Shown: positions 35,494 to 45,711 of the stretch, piece after piece
How positions within the stretch are numbered: the stretch's first letter is position 1
Layout of the letters: each line of letters opens with the position of its first letter
Source of the DNA: Vibrio sp. HI00D65
Lineage (GTDB): Bacteria > Pseudomonadota > Gammaproteobacteria > Enterobacterales > Vibrionaceae
Direction: 5' to 3'
DNA length: 64,000 nucleotides
NCBI RefSeq assembly: GCF_001635455.1
Contig: NZ_LWEH01000025.1
Location: 124,001-188,000, forward strand
Notes under the pieces: generated by a model
Told to the model about the DNA's origin: nothing
Database searches by the model: none
The model's input: the letters and a program-made list of their open reading frames with translations, nothing else
Position numbers and translations under genes: made by a program

Positions 35494-36062
35494 TAGAAAC
35501 GTTCCTTCATGTAAGTTTGCAGTTCTTGATCATTGGCGATCTCTTTAAGCACTAAGTCGATAACATCGTTAAGTACCATTGCGATATCGTCGTTTGATGC
35601 GCTTAATGCACCAGTGCGAGTTGCTGTACCATTGAATGTCTTAACCAGTTTACCTTCTGGTGTTTCAGCCGTAACTTCAAGCGTTATTTTACCGTCCATT
35701 TGGTTTTCCATAATGGTGTGTTCTACGGTAACTAAAGCTTCTTGAATCTCTAAAACAACAGAGTTTTCGCTGTTTACGCTGGCACGAAAGCCTTGAGACT
35801 CAAATTGCTGTGCGATAGCGTTTTCTAGAGAAATACGCATGTTCTGCTTAGCATGAATTGGCTGAATGTTAGCTCGGCCGCTATCAACAAGTGCAACATA
35901 CTGAGCAGCACGAACATCTTTACTGGTTAGTGTGTAGGTTTTGCCTTGCACTAGGTTGCTAGAGCTTAGTGAAGCTTCTGGCATTACATTGATCTGTTCT
36001 TGCTGAGGGGCTGAACATGCTGTCAAAGCCATGATAGAAGCAGCCAAAATCAGTTTTTTCAT
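35493..36062 (-). CDS. yajG: YajG family lipoprotein
   Basis: A 189-residue lipoprotein of unknown function: signal MKKLILAASIMALTAC with lipobox LTAC, then a domain resembling E. coli YajG in length and pattern (NMRISLENAIAQQFESQGF, VVLEIQEALVTVEHTIMENQMDGKITLEV, GALSASNDDIAMVLNDVIDLVLKEIA). Its genomic link with ampG and bolA matches E. coli, though here a cyclophilin gene is inserted before ampG and rlmG before bolA. Confidence 0.85.
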   Translation of the reverse strand: MKKLILAASIMALTACSAPQQEQINVMPEASLSSSNLVQGKTYTLTSKDVRAAQYVALVDSGRANIQPIHAKQNMRISLENAIAQQFESQGFRASVNSENSVVLEIQEALVTVEHTIMENQMDGKITLEVTAETPEGKLVKTFNGTATRTGALSASNDDIAMVLNDVIDLVLKEIANDQELQTYMKERF

Positions 36063-36129
36063 TCCGTTATCCTTTCTAAATTCACACCAGAAGCTCGGTA
36101 TTTTAAATTCTTATAAAGCAGTTTACTGC

Positions 36130-37281
36130 CTATTTGTTAAAATTAGCAGGTTCTCTTGTTGCTTGTAATATCTCAAATTTTTGGTTTAGTTCAAGCGTTT
36201 CAACGTTCGCTTCACCAAATAATCTTGCTAGTTTGACATCGTATCCGAGGTGTCGGTTGCCAATAACAATTAATTTGCCTCCATTGCTAAGAACATGCTT
36301 TGCATCACAGAACATTTGCCATGCAATGTGATCGGTAATCGCTTGTTGTTGATGGAATGGAGGGTTACACAAAACTAGGTATGTGCTGTTTTTCTTAAAA
36401 CCGTCCAAACAGTTGTTAGCAATGAACTGGAAGTTGCCTTCTTCCCCAAGGTTATCTTTTACATTTTGACGCGCTGATTCTACGGCCATAAAGCTTTCAT
36501 CGACACATGTAATACGAGCTTGTGGATTCAGTTGACCAGCTTTAACGCTCAGTACACCGTTACCACAACCAAGATCGATGATATGACGTAATTCCGGATC
36601 TTGAGGGATATGCTCCAGCATATAGCGAGCGCCCTGATCAAGTGCTTCCCCTGAGTAAACATTTGGTAAATTTTTCAGGCGGATATCTTCACCATCAACG
36701 TCCCACTCAACGAATGGTTCAACTTTGTGAATAGGCTGACAGTTTGGAGATGAGAACACCAAACGGTGCTTTTTCTTCGCCAGTGATGTTTTGGTTTCAC
36801 CTAAGTACTTTTCAAACAAATTCAGCGTTGATGTGTGAATATCTTTTACCTTGTTGACGCCAATCACTTGGCAACCTTCTGGCAAAGCTTGGCGCAATTG
36901 GCTTAGTTGCCACACCAAATGGCGGTTAGTTTTTGGCAGCTGCATCAGTACCAGATCAATACCGTGAGGGATATCATCCATGGTGTTTAAAAAGTTGACG
37001 CGATTGCACTGATTACGCTGTAAGTTTTTCAGGGCGCCACGATGAGAGATAAACGAGTCGCTCATCATGGTCACATCGTGATCTTTGGAGAACCAAGCGG
37101 ATAGGGCACCAAAGCTGTCGTTTAAGATCAGAATGTGTTTGCCAGATTCAAGGTTCATCTCTTCAACATGGTTAATAATGTATTCGTCGCCCGCATCCCA
37201 AGCTTGAAGCGTTTCATTTGAACGTTTAGGGAAACGATGTAAGGTCAAAGTTCTATCGTGAAGGGTAAGTTCAGTTTTCAT
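36130..37281 (-). CDS. rlmG: 23S rRNA (guanine-1835-N2) methyltransferase
   Basis: SAM-dependent m2G1835 methyltransferase of 23S rRNA. The 383-residue two-domain chain (a degenerate N-terminal methyltransferase-like half, catalytic C-terminal half) has DLGCGNG at 236-242 and the N6/N2-methylase motif NPPF at 306-309. It aligns with E. coli RlmG in AWDAGDEYIINH, KDIHTSTLNLFEKYLG, NVYSGEALDQGARYMLEH and FHQQQAITDHIAWQMF. RsmC is related but this N-terminus fits RlmG. Divergent from bolA. Confidence 0.93.
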   Translation of the reverse strand: MKTELTLHDRTLTLHRFPKRSNETLQAWDAGDEYIINHVEEMNLESGKHILILNDSFGALSAWFSKDHDVTMMSDSFISHRGALKNLQRNQCNRVNFLNTMDDIPHGIDLVLMQLPKTNRHLVWQLSQLRQALPEGCQVIGVNKVKDIHTSTLNLFEKYLGETKTSLAKKKHRLVFSSPNCQPIHKVEPFVEWDVDGEDIRLKNLPNVYSGEALDQGARYMLEHIPQDPELRHIIDLGCGNGVLSVKAGQLNPQARITCVDESFMAVESARQNVKDNLGEEGNFQFIANNCLDGFKKNSTYLVLCNPPFHQQQAITDHIAWQMFCDAKHVLSNGGKLIVIGNRHLGYDVKLARLFGEANVETLELNQKFEILQATREPANFNK

Positions 37282-37455
37282 TACTTGGGATACTTATATG
37301 AGAAATAACAAAGATATTGTCTCAAATGCGGGCTGAACAAGATAGGGAAAACTCGATTAAACCTATGCTGTTCGTTATTAAATACTCAGACAGCCGCCTT
37401 GTTAGGGTTTATACTGACCCCACAGATAATGCCAATCCGTTATTAAGGAATCATA

Positions 37456-37764
37456 ATGATCCAAGAAGTTATCGAAACAAAATTGCACAATGAGTTTTCA
37501 CCAAGTCACTTAAATGTGATTAATGAGAGTTATATGCACAATGTTCCGGCTGGTTCTGAGAGTCATTTTAAGGTGATTGTTGTGAGCGATGCGTTTGAAG
37601 GCTTGCGTCTTATTGCTCGTCATCGAGCGGTAAATAAAGCACTTTCAGAAGAGCTAGCGAACAATATTCACGCTTTATCTATTCACACTTATACAAAAGA
37701 TGAATGGTTGAAGCAGCTAGATAACGTGCCAGACAGCCCAATGTGTATGGGTGGGGGTAAGTAA
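37456..37764 (+). CDS. bolA: BolA family protein
   Basis: A 102-residue BolA-family protein; BolA partners with monothiol glutaredoxin in Fe-S trafficking and also affects morphology genes. Motifs: [28 protein letters not shown] with the conserved His and the helix-turn-helix-like C-terminal [18 protein letters not shown] follows TAAGGAATCATA. Divergent from rlmG, with its own terminator. Confidence 0.93.
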   Translation: MIQEVIETKLHNEFSPSHLNVINESYMHNVPAGSESHFKVIVVSDAFEGLRLIARHRAVNKALSEELANNIHALSIHTYTKDEWLKQLDNVPDSPMCMGGGK

Positions 37765-37780
37765 TAGATTTGATACATAT

Positions 37781-37810
37781 AAAAAGAGGTGGCTATGCCG
37801 CCTTTTTTAT
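37781..37810 (+). terminator. Intrinsic terminator of bolA
   Basis: Stem aagaggtggc / gccgcctttt with loop TAT followed by TTTATC, 17 bases past the stop. Confidence 0.8.
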
Positions 37811-38286
37811 CGCCTAAATTGTCTGTTTTTTGCCGTTATATCACTCAAATTGATGGTAAATCAAACGTCTAAAATCACCTACAATGAGTAATGTTTTTAT
37901 TAACAGTGTTTCAACATAACTCATAAAATATTAGTTTGTGACAGAGTGTTAATCTCTTGTTTAAAACATCTTTTAAAAGCCAATTTATCTGTGCGGCTCG
38001 TCAAATTTATACATATTTATGAGTCCATATGCTTCAATTCTCACCAAATAAACGTGCTATTCAAGTTATTGGTCATGGCATCAAGATGCCAAAAAATGCT
38101 AGAATACGGCACCTGATAAATCTCACATGATTTGTGTGAGAATTTTATTAAGATAATGTTGCGATTTTGGTATCTCAAATTTACCAAAACCGGACACTGT
38201 AATGTCGTGTCTAAGGGCGATTTTAAAACGTCCTGAATTTACGCAATTAAAAGAATCTTTTTCCCGATAAAGTAGTGCAAGTGCGT
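37811..38286 (+). promoter_or_regulatory. Upstream region of the nqr operon
   Basis: About 475 bases without a gene. It holds two palindromes: tggcatc/gatgcca at 38076-38091, followed by an A-run, and ctcaca-N7-tgtgag at 38122-38140, which could be a regulator site or a hairpin in the leader. An operon promoter must lie here, but I cannot place it confidently. The long leader, over 130 bases from the second palindrome to nqrA, leaves room for post-transcriptional control. Confidence 0.45.
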
Positions 38287-39627
38287 ATGATTACAATAAA
38301 GAAGGGTTTGGATCTTCCTATCGCAGGAACTCCATCCCAGGTGATTAATGATGGTAAGTCCATCACTAAAGTCGCCTTGCTTGGCGAAGAGTACGTTGGT
38401 ATGCGTCCTACGATGCATGCTCGCGTTGGTGATGAAGTGAAGAAAGGCCAAGTTCTTTTTGCAGATAAAAAGAACCCAGGTGTTGTATTTACTTCTCCAG
38501 CAAGCGGTAAAGTTATTGAAGTGAACCGTGGTGCTAAGCGTGTTCTTCAATCTCTAGTGATTGAAGTAGCAGGCAATGAGCAAATCACGTTCAATAGCTA
38601 TGAAGCTAACCAACTAGCAGGTCTTGACCGTGATACGGTTAAAGCTCAGTTAGTTGAGTCTGGTTCATGGACCGCATTGCGAACTCGTCCGTTCAGCAAG
38701 GTTCCAGCAATTGATTCTGAAACTCAGGCTATTTTCGTAACTGCTATGGATACAAATCCGCTAGCAGCTGAGCCAGAATTAATCATTAACGAGCAGTCTG
38801 ATGCTTTCGTTGCTGGTTTAGATATTCTTTCAACTCTGACTAACGGTAAAGTGTACGTTTGTAAAAAAGGTACTAGCTTACCTCGTTCAGCTCAGTCTAA
38901 CGTTGAAGAACATGTTTTTGATGGCCCACACCCTGCAGGTCTTGCAGGTACGCATATGCATTACCTATACCCGGTAAATGCAGAAAATGTAGCGTGGAGC
39001 ATTAACTACCAAGATGTTATCGCATTCGGTAAGCTTTTCCTTACTGGTGAGCTATACACTGATCGTGTTGTTTCTCTGGCTGGTCCAGTAGTGAACAACC
39101 CGCGTCTAGTTCGTACTCAAATTGGTGCTAGCCTTGAAGAGTTGACAGACAGCGAGCTAATGCCAGGCGAAGTTCGTGTGATTTCTGGTTCTGTACTAAC
39201 GGGTACACAAGCAACTGGTCCACATGCTTACCTTGGTCGCTACCATCAGCAAGTTTCTGTTCTACGTGAAGGTCGTGATAAAGAGCTATTCGGCTGGGCT
39301 ATGCCTGGTAAGAACAAGTTCTCTGTTACTCGTTCATACCTTGGTCACCTGTTTAAAGGTCAGTTGTTCAACATGACAACGACTACAAACGGTAGTGATC
39401 GCTCAATGGTTCCAATCGGTAACTACGAGCGCGTAATGCCTCTAGATATGGAGCCTACATTGCTGCTTCGTGATCTATGTGCAGGCGACGTTGATAGTGC
39501 ACAAGCACTAGGTGCGCTAGAGCTAGATGAAGAAGATTTGGCATTGTGTACCTTTGTATGTCCAGGTAAGTACGAGTATGGTCAACTACTTCGTGAATGC
39601 CTAGATACGATTGAGAAGGAAGGGTAA
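38287..39627 (+). CDS. nqrA: Na+-translocating NADH:quinone reductase subunit A
   Basis: Peripheral cytoplasmic subunit of Na+-NQR, the sodium-pumping respiratory complex. 446 residues, the same as Vibrio cholerae NqrA, and nearly identical at the N-terminus ([19 protein letters not shown]) and the C-terminus ([24 protein letters not shown]). A GTG at 38275 could add four residues, but ATG 38287 matches the family start. First gene of nqrABCDEF. Confidence 0.97.
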   Translation: MITIKKGLDLPIAGTPSQVINDGKSITKVALLGEEYVGMRPTMHARVGDEVKKGQVLFADKKNPGVVFTSPASGKVIEVNRGAKRVLQSLVIEVAGNEQITFNSYEANQLAGLDRDTVKAQLVESGSWTALRTRPFSKVPAIDSETQAIFVTAMDTNPLAAEPELIINEQSDAFVAGLDILSTLTNGKVYVCKKGTSLPRSAQSNVEEHVFDGPHPAGLAGTHMHYLYPVNAENVAWSINYQDVIAFGKLFLTGELYTDRVVSLAGPVVNNPRLVRTQIGASLEELTDSELMPGEVRVISGSVLTGTQATGPHAYLGRYHQQVSVLREGRDKELFGWAMPGKNKFSVTRSYLGHLFKGQLFNMTTTTNGSDRSMVPIGNYERVMPLDMEPTLLLRDLCAGDVDSAQALGALELDEEDLALCTFVCPGKYEYGQLLRECLDTIEKEG

Positions 39628-39632
39628 TTTTC

Positions 39633-40877
39633 ATGGGCCTTAAAAAGTATCTTGAAGATATCGAGCATCATTTTGAACCAGGTGGTAAACACGAGAAGTG
39701 GTTCGCGCTTTACGAAGCAGCGGCTACTGTGTTTTACACGCCAGGTCTTATCACAAAGAAAAGCTCGCACGTTCGTGATAGCGTTGACTTAAAACGTATC
39801 ATGATCATGGTTTGGTTCGCGGTATTCCCAGCAATGTTTTGGGGTATGTACAATGCGGGTGGCCAAGCTATCGCTGCACTTAACCACATGTACGCAGGCG
39901 CTGAACTAGCATCTGTAATCGATGGTAACTGGCACTACTGGCTGACTCAAATGCTTGGCGCCTCCTTAGGAGCCGATGCTGGTGTTGGCAGTAAAATGCT
40001 ACTTGGTGCGACTTACTTCCTACCTATCTACGCAACGGTATTTATCGTTGGTGGTTTCTGGGAAGTTCTGTTCTGTATGGTGCGTAAGCACGAAGTTAAC
40101 GAAGGTTTCTTTGTAACTTCTATCCTGTTCGCACTTATCGTTCCGCCAACACTTCCTCTATGGCAAGCAGCTCTAGGTATTACCTTCGGTGTTGTTGTTG
40201 CTAAAGAGATCTTTGGTGGTACAGGTCGTAACTTCCTAAACCCTGCACTTGCTGGCCGTGCGTTCCTATTCTTTGCATACCCTGCACAGATTTCAGGTGA
40301 CGTAGTTTGGACCGCTGCGGATGGTTTCTCTGGTGCAACTGCGCTTAGCCAATGGGCTCAGGGCGGCGGTAGCGCACTAGTGAACACAGTATCTGGTGAA
40401 GCAATCACTTGGATGGATGCGTTCATTGGTAACATCCCAGGCTCTATCGGTGAAGTATCGACTCTAGCACTTATGATTGGTGCAGCGATGATCGTTTACA
40501 TGCGTATCGCTTCATGGCGCATCATTGCGGGTGTAATGATCGGTATGATCGCTGTGTCTACGCTATTCAATGTGATCGGTTCTGATACTAACGCAATGTT
40601 CAGCATGCCTTGGCACTGGCATCTAGTTCTAGGTGGCTTCGCATTCGGTATGTTCTTTATGGCGACAGACCCTGTATCAGCTTCATTTACCAACAAAGGT
40701 AAGTGGTGGTACGGCATCCTAATCGGCGCAATGTGTGTAATGATCCGTGTAGTTAACCCTGCATATCCAGAAGGCATGATGCTTGCGATTCTATTCGCAA
40801 ACCTATTTGCTCCCCTGTTTGACCACGTTGTAATCGAGAAGAACATTAAGCGGAGACTAGCTCGCTATGGCAAGTAA
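39633..40877 (+). CDS. nqrB: Na+-translocating NADH:quinone reductase subunit B
   Basis: A 414-residue integral membrane subunit with about ten helices; it carries FMN covalently bound by a phosphoester bond to Thr236 in the motif [10 protein letters not shown] (T236 here, the same number as in V. cholerae), and riboflavin in the membrane part. [23 protein letters not shown] is also typical. It starts 6 bases after nqrA and its end overlaps nqrC by 11 bases. ApbE downstream attaches the FMN. Confidence 0.97.
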   Translation: MGLKKYLEDIEHHFEPGGKHEKWFALYEAAATVFYTPGLITKKSSHVRDSVDLKRIMIMVWFAVFPAMFWGMYNAGGQAIAALNHMYAGAELASVIDGNWHYWLTQMLGASLGADAGVGSKMLLGATYFLPIYATVFIVGGFWEVLFCMVRKHEVNEGFFVTSILFALIVPPTLPLWQAALGITFGVVVAKEIFGGTGRNFLNPALAGRAFLFFAYPAQISGDVVWTAADGFSGATALSQWAQGGGSALVNTVSGEAITWMDAFIGNIPGSIGEVSTLALMIGAAMIVYMRIASWRIIAGVMIGMIAVSTLFNVIGSDTNAMFSMPWHWHLVLGGFAFGMFFMATDPVSASFTNKGKWWYGILIGAMCVMIRVVNPAYPEGMMLAILFANLFAPLFDHVVIEKNIKRRLARYGK

Positions 40878-41634
40878 TAACGATAGCATTAAAAAGACGC
40901 TGTTTGTTGTTATCGCATTGAGCCTAGTGTGCTCAATCATCGTTTCAACAGCTGCAGTTGTTCTTAAACCAAAGCAACAAAATAACGCGGTTCTGGATCA
41001 ACAAACAAAGATCCTAGAAGTTGCGGGTGTTGACCTTGAAGGTAACATCCCAGCACTGTACGCAGAGAACATCGAACCTCGTCTGGTTGATTTCGCTACT
41101 GGTGATTTCGTTGACGGTGATGCTTCTGCATACGACCAACGTAAAGCAGCTAAAGATCCGGCTCAGTCAATCAAGCTTTCAGCTGAAGATGACATTGCTA
41201 AGATCCTTCGTCGTGCTAATACAGGTACTGTTTACCTAGTGAAAGACGGTGCTGAAACTACTAAAGTTATCATCCCTGTTCACGGTAACGGTCTATGGTC
41301 AATGATGTATGCATTCGTTGCAGTAGAAACTGATGGTAATACAGTTTCTGGTATCACTTACTACGAGCAAGGTGAAACTCCTGGACTTGGTGGTGAAGTC
41401 GAGAACCCAACTTGGCGTGCTCAATTCGTTGGTAAGAAATTATTCGACGAAAACCACAAGCCAGCTATCAAGGTAGTTAAAGGTGGTGCTCCTGAAGGTA
41501 CTGAGCACGGTGTTGATGGTCTTTCTGGTGCAACACTGACCAGTGTTGGCGTTCAACATACATTTGACTTCTGGTTAGGTGATATGGGCTTTGGTCCATT
41601 CCTAGCAAAAGTTCGTGACGGAGGTCTGAACTAA
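40867..41634 (+). CDS. nqrC: Na+-translocating NADH:quinone reductase subunit C
   Basis: A 255-residue subunit with one N-terminal membrane helix (about 10-32) and a periplasmic FMN-binding domain; FMN is linked to Thr223 in [10 protein letters not shown], the ApbE target motif. [20 protein letters not shown] is the conserved flavin-domain block. The stop TAA overlaps the nqrD ATG. Confidence 0.97.
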   Translation: MASNNDSIKKTLFVVIALSLVCSIIVSTAAVVLKPKQQNNAVLDQQTKILEVAGVDLEGNIPALYAENIEPRLVDFATGDFVDGDASAYDQRKAAKDPAQSIKLSAEDDIAKILRRANTGTVYLVKDGAETTKVIIPVHGNGLWSMMYAFVAVETDGNTVSGITYYEQGETPGLGGEVENPTWRAQFVGKKLFDENHKPAIKVVKGGAPEGTEHGVDGLSGATLTSVGVQHTFDFWLGDMGFGPFLAKVRDGGLN

Positions 41635-42266
41635 TGTCTAGTGCAAAAGAAATTAAAAAGAGCATTTTAGCGCCAGTATTGGATAACAACCCAATCGCGC
41701 TACAGGTTCTTGGTGTGTGTTCTGCTCTGGCGGTAACCACTAAGCTAGAAACAGCATTTGTTATGACTATCGCGGTAATGTTTGTTACTGCTCTGTCTAA
41801 CTTCTTCGTTTCTCTAATCCGTAACCACATTCCTAACAGTGTGCGTATCATCGTTCAGATGGCAATTATCGCATCATTGGTAATCGTGGTAGACCAAGTG
41901 CTAAAAGCATACTTGTATGATATCTCTAAGCAGTTATCTGTATTCGTAGGCCTAATCATCACTAACTGTATTGTTATGGGTCGAGCTGAAGCATTCGCTA
42001 TGAAATCTGCACCAATCCCGTCTTTCATCGACGGTATTGGTAACGGTCTTGGTTACGGTTTCGTTCTTATCACTGTTGGTTTCTTCCGTGAGCTTCTAGG
42101 CTCTGGCAAACTATTTGGTATGGAAGTACTACCTCTAGTGAGCAACGGTGGTTGGTATCAGCCAAACGGCTTGATGCTTCTAGCACCTTCTGCATTCTTC
42201 CTAATTGGTTTCTTGATTTGGGCTATTCGTACGTTCAAGCCTGAGCAAGTAGAAGCGAAGGGGTAA
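41634..42266 (+). CDS. nqrD: Na+-translocating NADH:quinone reductase subunit D
   Basis: A 210-residue membrane subunit with six helices; with NqrE it forms the pseudo-symmetrical pair that holds the intramembrane 2Fe-2S centre. Conserved: [20 protein letters not shown] with the Cys near residue 29 and [20 protein letters not shown] with the second Cys near 112. Confidence 0.96.
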   Translation: MSSAKEIKKSILAPVLDNNPIALQVLGVCSALAVTTKLETAFVMTIAVMFVTALSNFFVSLIRNHIPNSVRIIVQMAIIASLVIVVDQVLKAYLYDISKQLSVFVGLIITNCIVMGRAEAFAMKSAPIPSFIDGIGNGLGYGFVLITVGFFRELLGSGKLFGMEVLPLVSNGGWYQPNGLMLLAPSAFFLIGFLIWAIRTFKPEQVEAKG

Positions 42267-42273
42267 GGTAGTC

Positions 42274-42870
42274 ATGGAACATTATATTAGCCTACTAGTT
42301 AAATCGATTTTCATCGAAAACATGGCACTTTCTTTCTTCTTGGGTATGTGTACATTCCTAGCTGTATCTAAGAAAGTGAAAACGTCTTTTGGTCTTGGTG
42401 TTGCGGTAGTTGTTGTACTTACAATCGCTGTTCCTGTAAACAACCTTGTTTACACAAACATCCTGAAAGAAAACGCGCTCGTTGAAGGTGTCGATTTAAG
42501 TTTCCTTAACTTCATCGCATTTATCGGTGTTATCGCGGCACTTGTACAAATCCTAGAGATGGTCCTAGACCGTTTCTTCCCACCCTTGTACAACGCACTA
42601 GGTATCTTCCTTCCACTGATCACAGTTAACTGTGCAATCTTTGGTGGTGTATCTTTCATGGTAACTCGTGACTACAACTTTGCTGAATCTGTTGTTTACG
42701 GCTTCGGTTCTGGTGTGGGTTGGATGTTAGCTATCGTTGCTCTTGCGGGTATCCGTGAGAAGATGAAGTACTCTGACGTACCTCCAGGTCTACGTGGCCT
42801 TGGTATCACGTTCATTACTGTTGGTCTGATGGCGTTAGGCTTTATGTCTTTCTCTGGTGTTCAACTGTAG
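42274..42870 (+). CDS. nqrE: Na+-translocating NADH:quinone reductase subunit E
   Basis: A 198-residue six-helix membrane subunit, the inverted counterpart of NqrD. Cys residues in [18 protein letters not shown] and [17 protein letters not shown] are the cluster ligands in the known structure. It begins 7 bases after nqrD. Confidence 0.96.
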   Translation: MEHYISLLVKSIFIENMALSFFLGMCTFLAVSKKVKTSFGLGVAVVVVLTIAVPVNNLVYTNILKENALVEGVDLSFLNFIAFIGVIAALVQILEMVLDRFFPPLYNALGIFLPLITVNCAIFGGVSFMVTRDYNFAESVVYGFGSGVGWMLAIVALAGIREKMKYSDVPPGLRGLGITFITVGLMALGFMSFSGVQL

Positions 42871-42899
42871 GGTAAGCACCCAGTAATAAGGAATAACAA

Positions 42900-44126
42900 A
42901 TGCAAAGCATTATTCTTGGCGTAGCGATGTTTACCATTATTGTATTGGCTCTAGTGCTAGTGATTCTATTCGCTAAATCTAAGCTGGTACCATCAGGTGA
43001 CATCACTATTTCAGTAAACGGCGACCCTGAAAAGGCGATCGTTACTCAACCTGGTAGCAAGCTACTTGGTGCCCTAGCTGGCGCTGGTATCTTCGTATCT
43101 TCTGCTTGTGGTGGCGGTGGCTCTTGTGGTCAGTGTCGTGTAAAAGTTAAGTCTGGCGGTGGCGACATCCTACCAACTGAACTTGATCACATCACAAAAG
43201 GCGAAGCTCGCGAAGGCGAACGTCTTGCATGTCAAGTTGCTATGAAAACTGACATGGAGATTGAACTAGACGAAGATATCTTTGGTGTTAAAAAGTGGGA
43301 ATGTACTGTTATCTCGAATAACAACGAAGCTACTTTCATCAAAGAACTTGCACTAGCAATCCCTGAAGGTGAAGAAGTACCGTTCCGCGCGGGTGGTTAC
43401 ATTCAGATTGAAGCTGAACCACATCACGTGAAATACGCAGATTACGATATTCCTGAGGAATACCGTGGTGACTGGGATAAGTTCAACCTATTCCGTTACG
43501 AGTCTATCGTTAAAGAGCATTCAATCCGTGCTTACTCAATGGCTTCATACCCAGAAGAGAAAGGCATCATTAAGTTGAACGTTCGTATCGCGACTCCGCC
43601 GCCAAACAACCCAGACGTAGCTCCAGGTGTGATGTCTTCATACATCTGGTCTCTTAAACCTGGTGATAAGTGTACTATTTCTGGTCCATTTGGTGAGTTC
43701 TTCGCTAAAGACACTGACAACGAAATGGTATTCATCGGTGGTGGTGCAGGTATGGCGCCTATGCGTTCTCATATCTTCGACCAACTTAAGCGTCTTAAGT
43801 CTACTCGTAAGATGTCTTACTGGTACGGCGCACGTTCTAAGCGTGAGATGTTCTACATTGAAGATTTCGACGGCCTAGCGGCTGCAAATGAAAACTTCGT
43901 GTGGCACTGTGCACTGTCTGATCCTCAACCAGAGGACAACTGGGACGGCTATACTGGTTTCATCCACAATGTACTGTACGAAAACTACCTGAAGGATCAC
44001 GAAGCTCCTGAAGATTGTGAGTACTATATGTGTGGTCCACCGATGATGAACGCTGCTGTTATCGGCATGCTGAAAGATCTTGGTGTAGAAGATGAAAATA
44101 TCCTACTAGATGACTTTGGTGGTTAA
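42900..44126 (+). CDS. nqrF: Na+-translocating NADH:quinone reductase subunit F
   Basis: A 408-residue NADH-oxidising subunit: N-terminal membrane anchor (2-26), ferredoxin domain with 2Fe-2S ligands C70, C76, C79 and C111 ([13 protein letters not shown] ... LACQ), FAD domain ([21 protein letters not shown]) and NADH-binding domain ([27 protein letters not shown]). Electron entry point of the pump. Followed by a strong terminator, so apbE and nqrM may have a separate promoter or depend on readthrough. Confidence 0.98.
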   Translation: MQSIILGVAMFTIIVLALVLVILFAKSKLVPSGDITISVNGDPEKAIVTQPGSKLLGALAGAGIFVSSACGGGGSCGQCRVKVKSGGGDILPTELDHITKGEAREGERLACQVAMKTDMEIELDEDIFGVKKWECTVISNNNEATFIKELALAIPEGEEVPFRAGGYIQIEAEPHHVKYADYDIPEEYRGDWDKFNLFRYESIVKEHSIRAYSMASYPEEKGIIKLNVRIATPPPNNPDVAPGVMSSYIWSLKPGDKCTISGPFGEFFAKDTDNEMVFIGGGAGMAPMRSHIFDQLKRLKSTRKMSYWYGARSKREMFYIEDFDGLAAANENFVWHCALSDPQPEDNWDGYTGFIHNVLYENYLKDHEAPEDCEYYMCGPPMMNAAVIGMLKDLGVEDENILLDDFGG

Positions 44127-44147
44127 TCCACTTAAGTGATTGATATT

Positions 44148-44181
44148 ATGGCTGACTCCTACGAGTCAGCCATTTGTTTTT
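44148..44181 (+). terminator. Intrinsic terminator of nqrABCDEF
   Basis: An 11-bp perfect stem (atggctgactc / gagtcagccat) with a four-base loop, followed by TTGTTTTTC, 21 bases past nqrF. Confidence 0.82.
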
Positions 44182-44299
44182 CTACGACAGCTTTTGACAA
44201 CATACTGGCTTATATAAGAAAGAGTAAGGCATTCAAAATACCTATTTTTACTCTTATTTTTCCTTATATAAATCCTCAACATTAGACAGGAGTAAGCAA

Positions 44300-45304
44300 G
44301 TGAGAATTTGGCTTGTTGCGTTAACTTCTTTGATTTTTCTTGCGGGCTGCGAGCAGTCAAGAGAACAGGTGCATTTGAGTGGCCCTACGATGGGCACGAG
44401 TTACAATATTAAATACATCAATGGTGATGAATTTCCTGAGTCTAATGAAGTTCATACTGAAATTGATCGTCTACTTGAAGAAGTAAACGATCAGATGTCG
44501 ACGTACCGTGACGATTCAGAGTTGAGCCGCTTTAACCAATACAAAGGTGCTGACGCATTCGAAGTGTCTGAGCAAACAGCAACAGTTGTGAAAGAAGCGA
44601 TTCGTTTGAACGGTCTTACTGAAGGAGCACTGGATGTAACGGTTGGCCCATTAGTTAACTTATGGGGCTTTGGTCCTGAAGCTCGCCCAGAAGTTGTGCC
44701 ATCTGATGAAGAACTGGCGGCTCGCAAGGCTAAGGTCGGTATTCATCACCTTAGTGTTGAAGGCAATATGTTGAAGAAAGACCTGCCTAACCTGTATGTC
44801 GATCTGTCAACCATTGCGAAAGGCTGGGGCGTTGATGTAGTCGCAGATTACCTAGATTCTATTGGTATCCACAATTACATGGTTGAAGTCGGCGGCGAAA
44901 TTCGCCTGAAAGGTTTGAACCGTGAGAATGTAGGCTGGCGCATCGCAATCGAAAAACCGAGTGTTGATGAGCGTAATATCCAAGAGATCATCGAACCGGG
45001 TGACATGGCTATCGCAACCTCTGGTGATTACCGTAACTATTTTGAACGTGATGGTGTTCGTTACTCACACATCATCAACCCTGAAACAGGAAAGCCTCTT
45101 CATCACAAAGTGGTTTCTGTAACAGTTTTAAACTCGTCTTCAATGACTGCAGACGGCTTATCTACAGGCCTTATGGTCTTAGGTGAAGAGAAAGGAATGG
45201 AAGTCGCAAACCAACATAACATCCCAGTGTTCATGGTGGTAAAAACAGCAGATGGCTTTAAAGAGGTTGCTTCTGAAGCATTTAAGCCATACTTAGGTAA
45301 ATAA
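44300..45304 (+). CDS. apbE: FAD:protein FMN transferase ApbE
   Basis: A periplasmic lipoprotein (signal ..LVALTSLIFLAGC, lipobox LAGC) of 334 residues that transfers FMN from FAD to Thr in the S-G-A-T motif of NqrB and NqrC, needing Mg2+. ApbE motifs: GPTMGTSYNIKY, NDQMSTYRDDSELSRFN, GPLVNLWGFGP, DLSTIAKGWGVD, ATSGDYRNYF and YSHIINPETGKP with ...SSSMTADGLSTGLMVLG. The start is a GTG with AGGAG eight bases before. It sits right after the operon coding for its substrates. Confidence 0.97.
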   Translation: MRIWLVALTSLIFLAGCEQSREQVHLSGPTMGTSYNIKYINGDEFPESNEVHTEIDRLLEEVNDQMSTYRDDSELSRFNQYKGADAFEVSEQTATVVKEAIRLNGLTEGALDVTVGPLVNLWGFGPEARPEVVPSDEELAARKAKVGIHHLSVEGNMLKKDLPNLYVDLSTIAKGWGVDVVADYLDSIGIHNYMVEVGGEIRLKGLNRENVGWRIAIEKPSVDERNIQEIIEPGDMAIATSGDYRNYFERDGVRYSHIINPETGKPLHHKVVSVTVLNSSSMTADGLSTGLMVLGEEKGMEVANQHNIPVFMVVKTADGFKEVASEAFKPYLGK

Positions 45305-45320
45305 GGTAAGCGAGATAATT

Positions 45321-45575
45321 ATGAACACATTTCTAATTACATTTGGTGTTTTTCTAGCTGTGATTACAGCGATGTCGATTGGCTACATCATTCAAAAGAA
45401 AGTAGTTAAAGGTAGCTGTGGCGGCTTAGGTGCTGTTGGTATTGATAAAGTATGTAACTGCCCAGAGCCTTGTGATGCACGTAAGAAGCGTGAAGCTCGT
45501 GAAGCTTACCGCGAAGAAAAACTGGCTGAGCGTCAGCAAAAAGAAGCAGCTTGGAATAAAGATCGTATTGCTTAG
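45321..45575 (+). CDS. nqrM: Na+-NQR maturation factor NqrM
   Basis: An 84-residue protein with one N-terminal membrane helix (about 3-24) and a Cys cluster (KGSCGGLGAVGIDKVCNCPEPCD), then a charged C-terminal helix. It is required in vibrios for assembly of the NqrD/E iron centre (established for this family, DUF539). It begins 16 bases after apbE. Length and Cys pattern fit exactly. Confidence 0.93.
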   Translation: MNTFLITFGVFLAVITAMSIGYIIQKKVVKGSCGGLGAVGIDKVCNCPEPCDARKKREAREAYREEKLAERQQKEAAWNKDRIA

Positions 45576-45603
45576 TTTCTATGGACGATTAGATATTTAT
45601 ATT

Positions 45604-45647
45604 CCCCAAATAAAGATTAAGCTATTTAATAGTAAATTTATTTGGGG
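45604..45647. terminator. Long hairpin between nqrM and the diguanylate cyclase gene
   Basis: ccccaaataaa (45604-45614) pairs with tttatttgggg (45637-45647) around a 22-base loop, 28 bases past nqrM. The convergent gene ends 65 bases further on. T-runs after the stem are weak on both strands, so terminator activity is uncertain. Confidence 0.45.
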
Positions 45648-45711
45648 AGATCGTTTGTTAAAAATTCAATATTAAATAAATCTTTTTTAAGTTTATCTGT
45701 TGGAAGTTAAT

